Assembly (NCBI GenBank): GCA_017527905.1
Contig: JAFXPK010000001.1
Coordinates: 1 to 64,000 of the forward strand
Direction: 5' to 3'
Origin: Paludibacteraceae bacterium
GTDB lineage: Bacteria > Bacteroidota > Bacteroidia > Bacteroidales > Paludibacteraceae
DNA: 64,000 nt
Shown here: in pieces, positions 1 to 8,058 of the stretch
How positions within the stretch are numbered: the stretch's first letter is position 1
Layout: every line of letters begins with the position of its first letter
Position numbers and translations under genes: made by a program
Notes under the pieces: generated by a model
Database searches by the model: none
What the model saw: the letters and a program-made list of their open reading frames with translations, nothing else
Told to the model about the DNA's origin: nothing

Positions 1-102
<102 letters not shown>

Positions 103-103
103 T

Positions 104-138
104 GGGGGTCAATCCTTACGGGTTGACCCCCTTTTTTT
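104..138 (+). terminator. Rho-independent terminator of the rRNA operon
   Basis: A perfect 9-bp stem (GGGGGTCAA at 104-112 pairing with TTGACCCCC at 123-131) with a 10-nt loop is followed by a run of seven T. It lies directly after the 5S gene. Confidence 0.93.
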
Positions 139-214
139 GTGTCCGGACCGCACCGGAATGCTCCTGTCGATTGAAAATTTGTCACATCTATACAAAAAAA
201 ACTTCTCTTTCCCT

Positions 215-222
215 TATCTTTG
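215..222 (+). promoter_or_regulatory. Bacteroidota -7 box TATCTTTG
   Basis: The sequence matches the Bacteroidota -7 consensus TAnnTTTG and lies 30 nt before the chosen start at 253. I see no clear -33 box at the expected spacing. Confidence 0.5.
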
Positions 223-252
223 CTTTCTATAGAAACTATTTTAATCATAGAT

Positions 253-906
253 ATGAAAAGATACATCTTTCTTATATTGCTTGGCGTGTGCGCTGGCATC
301 CATTTATCCTATGCGCAGGAATCCCTCGGTGGGGTGGCGTCTTCCGTAGACTCAACCGGGAATGAGGAAATCACCGTTAAGTACAAAGGGAAGAACCCAT
401 TGATGACGGATTTCATGGAAGCTGTCCTTGCTCTAAATAACACAGTCCCATTCTATAAAGATACACGTTTCGTTTGGGATGGATGGAAGAAGGGCCATAT
501 TAGTAAGGGTAGGAGTATCAACGTGGACGAAAAAAATGGCTGCGTGAAGTATAATTCAAATCCTGTTGTCTCGGACGAAAATATCTTTTTGTTCGAACTC
601 AGTCGCTGGAATTATTCTGACGGTAAACATCTGTTGATTGTCACCAACCTGGATGTTCGTAGATCTGTTCGTTCGGTCGATTCGGGAGAGGGGGGACTGA
701 CCTTTTATCGGTATGATATCGCCTCGAAAAAAATGAAGCGTGTACGACTCTCTGTTCTGGGCGACTCTCCTAGCATCCCTTCGGATGCGACGGACGTCCA
801 TTACCACTTGTCCTGTGATGGTGAATCCATCATTGATTATGAATACCTTTCGGGCTCGGTTATCAGGTCTTTGTCCTGGGATGGAGAAAAATTCGTGGAC
901 GAGTAG
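253..906 (+). CDS. Secreted protein of unknown function, 217 aa
   Basis: I do not recognise this family. The ATG at 253 gives a clean signal peptide (MKRYIFLILLGVCAG, cleavage probably near SYAQ, residue 22); an earlier in-frame TTG at 220 falls inside the -7 box and is rejected. The mature part is a soluble mixed-charge protein of about 195 residues with alternating hydrophobic strands, suggesting a beta-rich periplasmic or surface domain. It has no lipobox, membrane segment or repeat. It stands alone between the rRNA operon and the GT51 gene, with its own promoter. Secretion is well supported; the function is unknown. Confidence 0.8.
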   Translation: MKRYIFLILLGVCAGIHLSYAQESLGGVASSVDSTGNEEITVKYKGKNPLMTDFMEAVLALNNTVPFYKDTRFVWDGWKKGHISKGRSINVDEKNGCVKYNSNPVVSDENIFLFELSRWNYSDGKHLLIVTNLDVRRSVRSVDSGEGGLTFYRYDIASKKMKRVRLSVLGDSPSIPSDATDVHYHLSCDGESIIDYEYLSGSVIRSLSWDGEKFVDE

Positions 907-968
907 GTCGGATGGATTGCCCTTTTTAGGGATATGACACGATTTATGAAATATATTCCGGCATTTGT

Positions 969-1001
969 TTTGCATATTTATAGAAAAAATGCATACCTTT
1001 G
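969..1001 (+). promoter_or_regulatory. Promoter TTTG-N21-TACCTTTG
   Basis: A -33 box TTTG (969-972) and a -7 box TACCTTTG (994-1001) are 21 bp apart, as in the Bacteroidota consensus. Transcription would start near 1008, about 20 nt before the ATG of the glycosyltransferase gene. Confidence 0.7.
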
Positions 1002-1028
1002 CCCTGAGAAAAACGATGTTAGGACATA

Positions 1029-3074
1029 ATGAGTCGAAGGAAATTTTATTTTATAGGGTTGTTCTTTGTTGTCATTTTCGCTATTGTATATGCGTTGTAT
1101 ACGAAGCGGGAAGAGATCCTGATGTCTGTTATCCAGAAAAAGATAGATAAGTTGGAACAAACCACCCATGGAGAACTCTCCATCGGCGCGGTTCGGATGG
1201 ATGGTTTCCGGAAGCTGATGATCAGTGACCTCCTCTTCTTGACACCAGAGAAGGACACGCTGACGACGGTCCGAAAGGTGGGTATTTCCTATAATTTGAG
1301 TAACCTGTTGAAATTCAAGGCGAATGTCGAGTCCTTGGAGGTGGATGGTGTCCGGGTCTACTACAACGACCAGGAGGGTAATCCTCGATACTCTTTTCTG
1401 CTGAAGCATGATGGGGATTCCACCGCATCTGGCGGTAAGGGACACTCCTCAAAGATAGAGTCTTTCGTGCGTATCTACAAGAAGGCGTTGACCTACTTCC
1501 CTGAGTCCATGCACATATCGGACGTGGTGGCCATCGGCTACCGAAACGGCAACCTGTGCAGGTTCTCCTTCCCCGAAAATTCCTTGAAGAACGGTTATCT
1601 GGAGGGGCAGGTCATCTATCGTTTGTCTTCGCCTACGGGACAATTCACGGAGAAGAGCTTCGTCGTCACCGGCACGTTGAACGAGCCTGACGGTAGGATG
1701 GGCTCCATCCGTATTTATCCTGCCACGCAGAACTCCATGCCTCTCTTCTTCAGGAAGGGAGACAACCTCATGTCCGTCCGTTTCGACACGATGGACATCT
1801 CTCTCTCCGCCGACAAGCGGTGTGAGAATTGGAAGGGCAATCTTCGCCTTGCGCCGTTCACGCTTTCGAATGAGCGGATCGCGGGCATCCCGGTTCAACT
1901 GGACTCCGTCTCGATGAACTATTCGGTGAACATCGCCATGGAACCATCCCTCAAGGTGGAGTTGGATAGCTCCAGTTCGTTGAGCGTCAACGGGTTCCAT
2001 TTTAATCCATATCTGTTGTATGAGAAAAGGGACACCGCCCCTCACCTGCGGGTGGAGGTCCATCGTGATAGCTTCGTGGCGCAAACGCTCTTCAACGCAT
2101 TGCCGAAGGGCTTTTTCACCAATCTGGAGGGAATACAAACGAAGGGTACCCTTTCGTATCGTCTCTTCTTCGATTTGGACATGAGCAGGATCGATAGCCT
2201 CTCGTTCTGTTCCTCGTTGGATAAGCGAGACTTCTCTATCGAAAAGTTCGGCAAGACGGATTTCACCACCGTGAACCGTCCGTTCACCTACCATGCGTAT
2301 GACCATGGCGAGGAGGATGCTTGTTTCGTCGTCGGCGAGCAGAACCCGGACTTCGTCAAGCTGGAGGAGATCTCCCCTTACCTGAAGCATGCCATCCTGT
2401 ACTCTGAGGATGGACTCTTCTTCTGCCACAAGGGTTTCCTTGAGACGGCCATGAACGCTGCCCTCGTCAAGGATATCAAGGAGAAACGTTTTGTCCGTGG
2501 CGGAAGCACCATCTCCATGCAACTGGTGAAGAACCTTTGGCTCAGCAGGGAGAAGAACCTCTTCCGTAAGTTGGAGGAGGCGATGATCGTATGGCTGGTC
2601 GAAAACAATAGGCTGGTCTCCAAGAACAGGATGTATGAGATATACTTGAACGTCATAGAGTGGGGCCCGCACATCTACGGTGCCAAACAGGCCTCCCATT
2701 TCTATTTCTCCAAGGAGCCTTCCGAACTGACGCCTGAGGAGGCTATTTTCATGGCGAGCATCATCCCTCGTCCGAAGAAGTTCATGTGGTTCTTCGACAA
2801 CGACCATGAGCTGAAACCGTTCTTGGCTCCCTATTTCGACTTGTTGGGCGACAAGCTATTGCGGCATGAAATCATAACGGAGGAGCAACGTGAGAAGCTG
2901 GGTCATAGCGTGAAGCTCACGGGTGCGTCCCGCGTCTATTTGCGCAGTTCCGTGGCTAAGATGCGTTCCGGGGATGCGCTCGACACGGAGGATGAGAACG
3001 TGCTCCTGGAGTCTTTGGATAAACCAAGGGAAGAGAATGAAACTATTTCAGACAGCACAGATAAAAACGATTGA
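1029..3074 (+). CDS. Monofunctional peptidoglycan glycosyltransferase (GT51) with long AsmA-like N-terminal part
   Basis: The protein has an N-terminal membrane anchor (about residues 5-23), then some 430 residues resembling AsmA-type repeats (LSIGAVRMDGF, VESLEVDGVRV). The C-terminal third is a GT51 transglycosylase. It has the motifs SEDGLFFCHKGF with catalytic Glu460, GGSTISMQLVKN and IYLNVIEWGPHIYG, so it should polymerise lipid II into glycan strands at the outer face of the inner membrane. There is no transpeptidase domain, unlike class A PBPs, and the protein is about three times longer than MtgA-type enzymes. It overlaps the next gene by 38 bp. The catalytic assignment is strong; the role of the N-terminal part is open. 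Confidence 0.85.
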   Translation: MSRRKFYFIGLFFVVIFAIVYALYTKREEILMSVIQKKIDKLEQTTHGELSIGAVRMDGFRKLMISDLLFLTPEKDTLTTVRKVGISYNLSNLLKFKANVESLEVDGVRVYYNDQEGNPRYSFLLKHDGDSTASGGKGHSSKIESFVRIYKKALTYFPESMHISDVVAIGYRNGNLCRFSFPENSLKNGYLEGQVIYRLSSPTGQFTEKSFVVTGTLNEPDGRMGSIRIYPATQNSMPLFFRKGDNLMSVRFDTMDISLSADKRCENWKGNLRLAPFTLSNERIAGIPVQLDSVSMNYSVNIAMEPSLKVELDSSSSLSVNGFHFNPYLLYEKRDTAPHLRVEVHRDSFVAQTLFNALPKGFFTNLEGIQTKGTLSYRLFFDLDMSRIDSLSFCSSLDKRDFSIEKFGKTDFTTVNRPFTYHAYDHGEEDACFVVGEQNPDFVKLEEISPYLKHAILYSEDGLFFCHKGFLETAMNAALVKDIKEKRFVRGGSTISMQLVKNLWLSREKNLFRKLEEAMIVWLVENNRLVSKNRMYEIYLNVIEWGPHIYGAKQASHFYFSKEPSELTPEEAIFMASIIPRPKKFMWFFDNDHELKPFLAPYFDLLGDKLLRHEIITEEQREKLGHSVKLTGASRVYLRSSVAKMRSGDALDTEDENVLLESLDKPREENETISDSTDKND

Positions 3075-4650
3075 CGCTTTGACGGCGCAATATGAACCGA
3101 TTCATCCGTACAGGCTGATGGAACGTGCCTCCCGTGTTTTTTTCGATGAGTTATTGCGTTGCGCCCCGTCCGATACCTCCTTTTGTGTGGTCGCCGGTAG
3201 TGGTAACAATGGCGGGGATGCCTTGGTGATCGCACGCTACCTGCTGACGATCGGACGTCCGGTCTCCGTATTCCTTGTGAATCCTAAGGGGAAACTCTCT
3301 CCTGATTGTCAATCCGCTTTTAATGACTTGAATGAGAAGTTTCCCAACCATATCGTGGAGGTGGTATCGCCTGAACAGCTTGTCATCGAAGGGGATTGGC
3401 TCATAGATGGGTTGTTCGGCTCAGGACTCAACCGTCCTCTCTCCGGCATATACGCTGATATTGTCCGTATCATCAACGAAAGCGGTAAGCATATCGTCTC
3501 CATCGACCTGCCTTCCGGTTTGATGGGGGAGGACAATGGCTCGAACGATCCGCAAACCATCGTGAAGGCGAATCGTACCTTCACCTTCCAGTTCCCTAAG
3601 CTCTCTTTCCTGTTGCCTGAGAATGAGCAGTATGTGGGTGAGGTGACGATCCTCGACATCCAATTGCACGGCAAGGCGATCGCGGAGGTGGAGACTGGGT
3701 TCTTCCTGACGGAACGGGAGGATGCGCAGGCTCTCTTGCGTCCTCGTAGCCGTTTCGCCCACAAGGGCACTTGCGGACATGCCTTGTTGATCGCTGGCTC
3801 TAGGCAGATGACCGGTGCGGCTATCTTGTCTGCCCGCTCCGCCCTGCGTTCGGGGTGTGGCTTGCTGACCGTTCAGGTGCCTTCTTCTTGCCGGCAGGTG
3901 TTGCAGATATCTGTGCCTGAGGCGATTGTGAGAACTGACGATTCGGAGGAGTGCTTCACCACCGCTCCGGATTGCGTGAAATACAATGCGGTGGGTGTGG
4001 GACCGGGTCTTGGCACGTCCGACGCTTCAGCGCAGGCGCTTTCGCAACTCTTGGAGGTGTTGGGCGACAAGCCTTTGGTGATGGATGCGGACGCATTGAA
4101 TCTACTAGGAAAGAACCCTTCATTGTGGAACAAGATACCGAAGGGTACAATTTTGACCCCTCACCCGAAGGAATTTGAACGTATTTCGGGCGTGAAAAGT
4201 GACGGTTACGTCCGTTGGATGAAACAGATTGAGCTATCTGTTCAGCATCAGGTCGTGGTGGTGCTGAAGGGCGCGTATACCTCCGTCTCCTTCCCTGACG
4301 GATCGTTGCATTTCAATACTACGGGAAACGCGGGCATGGCGACGGCCGGAAGTGGTGACGTGTTGACGGGCATCATCCTCTCGTTGTTGGCCCAAGGCTA
4401 TGAACCTTGTCATGCGGCTATGCTAGGCGTTTGGTTGCATGGGGCTGCGGGAGACTGCGCTTTGGCGGAACAGTCGGAGGAGAGCTTGGTGGCGGGTGAC
4501 TTGGTCGGCTCTTTGGGGAAAGCGTTTAGAGAATTAAGAATTAAGAATTTTGAATTAGGAGTTGAATCGTTTTGGGGAGTTATTTACTATTTAACTATTT
4601 ACAATTTACTATTTTGCGATTTGCGATTTACTATTCTGGAAGGGTTTTGA
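3037..4650 (+). CDS. nnrE-nnrD: Bifunctional NAD(P)H-hydrate epimerase / ADP-dependent NAD(P)H-hydrate dehydratase
   Basis: This enzyme repairs hydrated NAD(P)H. The N-terminal half (about residues 1-215) is the epimerase (YjeF_N), with GSGNNGGDALVIARY in place of the usual GNNGGDG. The C-terminal half is the ribokinase-fold dehydratase, with TPHPKEFERISG and AGSGDVLTGIILSL. The start at 3037 (MKLFQTAQIKTID) begins the epimerase fold; the longer frame from 2923 lies inside the preceding gene. After FREL (about residue 498) come 39 residues encoded by AT-rich simple repeats (4531-4650). They are probably not native: an intergenic repeat seems to have replaced the old stop codon. Activity is likely kept, because the catalytic fold is complete. 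Confidence 0.92.
   Translation: MKLFQTAQIKTIDALTAQYEPIHPYRLMERASRVFFDELLRCAPSDTSFCVVAGSGNNGGDALVIARYLLTIGRPVSVFLVNPKGKLSPDCQSAFNDLNEKFPNHIVEVVSPEQLVIEGDWLIDGLFGSGLNRPLSGIYADIVRIINESGKHIVSIDLPSGLMGEDNGSNDPQTIVKANRTFTFQFPKLSFLLPENEQYVGEVTILDIQLHGKAIAEVETGFFLTEREDAQALLRPRSRFAHKGTCGHALLIAGSRQMTGAAILSARSALRSGCGLLTVQVPSSCRQVLQISVPEAIVRTDDSEECFTTAPDCVKYNAVGVGPGLGTSDASAQALSQLLEVLGDKPLVMDADALNLLGKNPSLWNKIPKGTILTPHPKEFERISGVKSDGYVRWMKQIELSVQHQVVVVLKGAYTSVSFPDGSLHFNTTGNAGMATAGSGDVLTGIILSLLAQGYEPCHAAMLGVWLHGAAGDCALAEQSEESLVAGDLVGSLGKAFRELRIKNFELGVESFWGVIYYLTIYNLLFCDLRFTILEGF
4531..4561 (+). repeat. GAATTAA-type AT-rich tandem repeat inside the 3' end of nnrE-nnrD
   Basis: Imperfect repeats of GAATTAA/GAATTTT/GAATTAG form the first part of the odd C-terminal extension. 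Simple repeats of this style are usually intergenic in Bacteroidales; here they are translated. Confidence 0.7.
4581..4614 (+). repeat. 34-bp AT-rich repeat, copy 1 (inverse of 7983-8016)
   Basis: The reverse complement of this segment matches 7983-8016 at 31 of 34 positions (my alignment by eye). It is followed by the short tandem TTTGCGA/TTTGCGA at 4613-4628. It lies within the translated tail of nnrE-nnrD. Confidence 0.75.
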
Positions 4651-4692
4651 AGTTTTTTCTTCCTAGTAGGCGGTTGTTATCTCTTAATTTTA

Positions 4693-4700
4693 TAAATTTG
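4693..4700 (+). promoter_or_regulatory. Putative -7 box TAAATTTG before rnr
   Basis: Matches TAnnTTTG, 42 nt before the rnr start. A TTG occurs at 4674-4676, but the 16-bp spacing is short. Confidence 0.4.
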
Positions 4701-4741
4701 AGCAACGTTTTTTACGTTACATTATTTTGAAATGAATTATT

Positions 4742-6940
4742 ATGGCAAAATCAAATAAGAAATCGAGGGCTAGTTTGCCTTCTAAAAAAAATAAGCGGAC
4801 CAAGGAACCTGCAGGGGGCAAGCAGCTCACGAAGCAGGAAATGTTGAACCGTACGGTCCGTTTCTTCGAGCAGAATCCTACACAATCGTATAATTACAAG
4901 CAGGTCGCTTTCGAGATAGGCGTCTCGAGTATGACCCAAAAGCGCCAGTTGATCCAACTGATGGAGGACTTGGTGTTGCAGGAGTTCCTTATTTCTCCTT
5001 CAAGCGGGAAGTATAGGCTTGACAATCGTAGCGGAGCCATCGTGGGTAAACTGGAGCGCCGCACGGGTGGAAAGATATTCCTCGTGCCGGAGGATGGTGG
5101 CGAGGAGGTCTTCATCATGGATAAATACCTGAACAAGTCCATCGTGGGCGATACGGTCCGTGTCCGCCTCTTCGCGCGCCGCAAGGGATGCATGCAGGAG
5201 GGCCAGGTGTTGGACGTCCTGCAACGTGGACATGACACTTTCGTGGGTAAGCTGGAGGTGTCGAAGGATTATGCCTTCCTGCAGGTGGACAACCGTTTGT
5301 TGGTGAACGATATCTTCATCCCGAAGGATAACCTGAAGGGTGGAAAGACCGGTGACAAGGCGATTGTGAAGATTACTGAGTGGTCGAAGCGAGACCGTAA
5401 CCCGGTGGGTGAGGTCGTTGAGATATTGGGCTCCGCAGGTGATAACAATGCGGAGATGAACGCTATCTTGGTGGAGTTCGGTTTGCCGTACAGCTATCCT
5501 CAGGTGGTCGAAGAGGCGGCTGACAAAATCTCTGACGAGATACCAGCCGATGAGATTGCCCGACGCATAGATTTCCGTGGCATCCCTACGTTTACCATCG
5601 ACCCGGCCGATGCGAAGGACTTCGACGATGCGTTGTCCATCCGTAAACTGGGGGACGGCAAGTGGGAGGTGGGCGTGCATATCGCCGACGTGACCCACTA
5701 CGTCAAGGAGGGTGACATCATCAACGAGGAGGCGTTCAAGAGGGCTACGTCCATTTATTTGGTGGACCGTACCATCCCGATGTTGCCGGAGCGCTTGTGC
5801 AACGTGATCTGCTCTTTGCGCCCTGACGAGGACAAGTGTTGCTATTCCGTCATCTTCCAAATGGATGACGACGCGAATGTGCTGAAGTATCAAATCGCCC
5901 ATACGGTGATCCGCTCCAACCGCCGCTTCGCCTACGAGGAGGCGCAGCAGGTGATCGAGACGAAGGAGGGCGACATGAAGGAGGAGATCCTGACCTTGGA
6001 TGCCCTTGCGAAGAAGTTGCGGGAGCGTAGATTCGCCAAGGGTGCCATCGCCTTCGAACGTACGGAGGTGCGCTTCGAGATTGACGAGAAGGGCAAACCT
6101 TTGTCTGTCTATTTCAAGGAATCCAAGGATGCGAACAAGTTGATCGAGGAGTTCATGCTCCTGGCCAACCGTACGGTGGCGGAGCACATCGGCAAGGTGA
6201 AGAAGTCCGAGAAGGCTAAGACCTTCGTCTATCGTATCCATGATTTGCCGGACCCTGAGAAGCTGTCCAACCTCTCGCAGTTCATCACCCGTTTCGGTTA
6301 TAAGTTGAAGACGACAGGAAAGAACACGGAGGTCTCCGCCTCCATTAACCGATTGCTGGACCAGGTGCAGGGGAAGCGTGAGCAGAACCTGATCGAGACG
6401 ATCACCATACGTTCCATGGCGAAGGCGATCTACTCCACGGACAATGTGGGCCACTATGGTTTGGCCTTCGATTTCTACACGCACTTCACGTCTCCGATCA
6501 GACGATTCCCTGATATGATGGTGCACCGTCTGCTGGACCGCTATGCGGCGGGACAGAAGAGCGCCGACCAGACCGTCTTCGAGGATTACTGCAAGCATTG
6601 CTCCGACATGGAGCAGGTGGCCGCGAATGCGGAAAGGGCCTCCATCAAGTACAAACAGGTGGAGTTCATGTCGGACAAGATCGGGCAGACCTTCAACGGT
6701 GTCGTTTCAGGCATCCAGGAGTGGGGTATCTATGTGGAGTTGAACGAGAACAAGTGTGAGGGTATGATCCCTATCCGTGACTTGGACGACGACTTCTATT
6801 CCTTCGACGAAAAGGAGTATTGCCTGACGGGAAGAAAGTATCGCCGCACCTATCGACTCGGTGATGAGGTGGTTGTCCGTATCAAGAAGACGAATCTGGA
6901 CAAGAAACAAATGGATCTTGAATTAATAGAGAAATTATAA
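4742..6940 (+). CDS. rnr: Ribonuclease R, 3'-5' exoribonuclease
   Basis: This 732-aa protein has the full RNase II/R layout: a basic N-terminus, a winged-helix domain (about 30-90), cold-shock domains (about 95-235), the RNB catalytic domain (about 270-600) and an S1 domain (about 645-730). The RNB signature IDPADAKDFDDALS carries the metal-binding aspartates, and HFTSPIRRFPDMMVHR is the conserved C-terminal RNB motif. It degrades structured RNA processively in the cytoplasm. Its stop codon shares one base with the start of the following lipoprotein gene (TAATG), so the two are probably co-translated. Confidence 0.97.
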   Translation: MAKSNKKSRASLPSKKNKRTKEPAGGKQLTKQEMLNRTVRFFEQNPTQSYNYKQVAFEIGVSSMTQKRQLIQLMEDLVLQEFLISPSSGKYRLDNRSGAIVGKLERRTGGKIFLVPEDGGEEVFIMDKYLNKSIVGDTVRVRLFARRKGCMQEGQVLDVLQRGHDTFVGKLEVSKDYAFLQVDNRLLVNDIFIPKDNLKGGKTGDKAIVKITEWSKRDRNPVGEVVEILGSAGDNNAEMNAILVEFGLPYSYPQVVEEAADKISDEIPADEIARRIDFRGIPTFTIDPADAKDFDDALSIRKLGDGKWEVGVHIADVTHYVKEGDIINEEAFKRATSIYLVDRTIPMLPERLCNVICSLRPDEDKCCYSVIFQMDDDANVLKYQIAHTVIRSNRRFAYEEAQQVIETKEGDMKEEILTLDALAKKLRERRFAKGAIAFERTEVRFEIDEKGKPLSVYFKESKDANKLIEEFMLLANRTVAEHIGKVKKSEKAKTFVYRIHDLPDPEKLSNLSQFITRFGYKLKTTGKNTEVSASINRLLDQVQGKREQNLIETITIRSMAKAIYSTDNVGHYGLAFDFYTHFTSPIRRFPDMMVHRLLDRYAAGQKSADQTVFEDYCKHCSDMEQVAANAERASIKYKQVEFMSDKIGQTFNGVVSGIQEWGIYVELNENKCEGMIPIRDLDDDFYSFDEKEYCLTGRKYRRTYRLGDEVVVRIKKTNLDKKQMDLELIEKL

Positions 6941-7791
6941 TGACGAAAAGTGTTTTGTGTGGGGCGTTGGTGTCCCTCCCCTTGTTATTCTTCTCTTGTG
7001 GAAGTGACAATGTCCATAATGACCGCAGTGATTTATCTCTTCGCGGGAATGTGAAGAGCGTGACGGAGAAACAGTTTCATGCGGTTGTGGCGGATGATGG
7101 TGAAGTCGTGAAGGGCGCCTTCTTCCGTACGAATGGTGAGTGGGACTTCATGGAGAAGTTCAACAAGGACGGTATGTTCACCTCCATCTCTTTCTTGGAT
7201 AGGGACGGGGACACGATCAGCAAGAGCATCTACGAGTATGATGACAAGGGAAAGCTTGCCTCGAAGAGTTTCTACGACCCGACTTTGAAGATGAGGTCCG
7301 AGTATGAGTACGATTCTCAGGGACGCGTCAAGCTGGCGTATGACTTCGACGAGGACGGAGACCTGATGCTCGCCACTTCCACTGAATACAACGACGATAA
7401 CCTGATCGAGACGAGCACGACGTTCAATAAACAGGGTAAGTACCTGCGGCAGTCTGTCTCCCAAAAAAACAAAAAGGGCTTCGTGACGGATTACAAGTTC
7501 TATAACGAAGAACGTAAGTTGGGAAATTGGCGCAAGGAGACCCATGCGGACGACGGCAAGTTAATCGAGATGTCCGTTCTGAACCAGGACGAAACCGTTG
7601 CGTTTGTCGTGAAGTATCTGTACAACAAACAAGGCGACCTGACGTCGAGCGAGCCTCTCTCGGAGAATGACGAGTACTTGGCGGATAGATATGTCTATGA
7701 GTATGATAAAAAGTCCAATTGGCGGAGAAGAATCCACTTCAAGGGGGATTCCGCCTATAGTGTGACGGAACGTGTTATCGAGTATTATTAA
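6940..7791 (+). CDS. Lipoprotein with YD/RHS-like repeats
   Basis: The signal peptide ends in a lipobox (LLFFSC, Cys20), so the mature protein should be lipid-anchored. The mature part is built of short repeats such as YEYDDKGKLASKSFYD and YEYDSQGRVKLAYDFDEDG, spaced about 20-30 residues. These resemble the YD repeats of RHS-type shells, but the copies are few and there is no toxin-like C-terminus. It overlaps rnr by one base, suggesting shared transcription, but nothing ties it to RNA decay. Function unknown. Confidence 0.85.
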   Translation: MTKSVLCGALVSLPLLFFSCGSDNVHNDRSDLSLRGNVKSVTEKQFHAVVADDGEVVKGAFFRTNGEWDFMEKFNKDGMFTSISFLDRDGDTISKSIYEYDDKGKLASKSFYDPTLKMRSEYEYDSQGRVKLAYDFDEDGDLMLATSTEYNDDNLIETSTTFNKQGKYLRQSVSQKNKKGFVTDYKFYNEERKLGNWRKETHADDGKLIEMSVLNQDETVAFVVKYLYNKQGDLTSSEPLSENDEYLADRYVYEYDKKSNWRRRIHFKGDSAYSVTERVIEYY

Positions 7792-7982
7792 GACAGATTC
7801 GGAAAACTCATCGCTTTTATTTAGCAGGAAATGCCTGTATAATCATAGGACATGAAGATAGAGGAGTGTCGTGTTTTGATGCCACGTCTCTTTCTCCTGC
7901 AGACATGCAGAGGTCTCAATTCCTCTTGCAGAAAAGAGTTCATAGAGTGTTGATGTGATAATTTCGCGTCAACACTTATTGT

Positions 7983-8016
7983 AAATGGTAAATTGTAAAT
8001 GATTAAATAGTAAATA
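7983..8016 (-). repeat. 34-bp AT-rich repeat, copy 2, in front of the ABC-F gene
   Basis: This copy reads on the plus strand what copy 1 (4581-4614) reads on the minus strand, with 3 mismatches in 34. It ends 4 bp before the -7 box of the ABC-F gene, so it occupies the -33 region. Confidence 0.75.
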
Positions 8017-8020
8017 TTCG

Positions 8021-8028
8021 TACCTTTG
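8021..8028 (+). promoter_or_regulatory. -7 box TACCTTTG of the ABC-F gene
   Basis: An exact match to TAnnTTTG 31 nt before the start at 8059. The usual -33 position is filled by an AT-rich repeat and shows no TTTG. Confidence 0.55.
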
Positions 8029-8058
8029 CGCCACGAAAATTTATTAGCACAAATTCAA

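Noticed and set aside
1449..2807. Long minus-strand frame (452 codons) inside the GT51 gene
   Set aside because: It is a shadow of the strong codon bias of the plus-strand gene; the plus-strand protein has all catalytic motifs.
5000..6598. Long minus-strand frame (532 codons) inside rnr
   Set aside because: Antisense of RNase R with low-complexity Leu/Arg/His composition and no domain.
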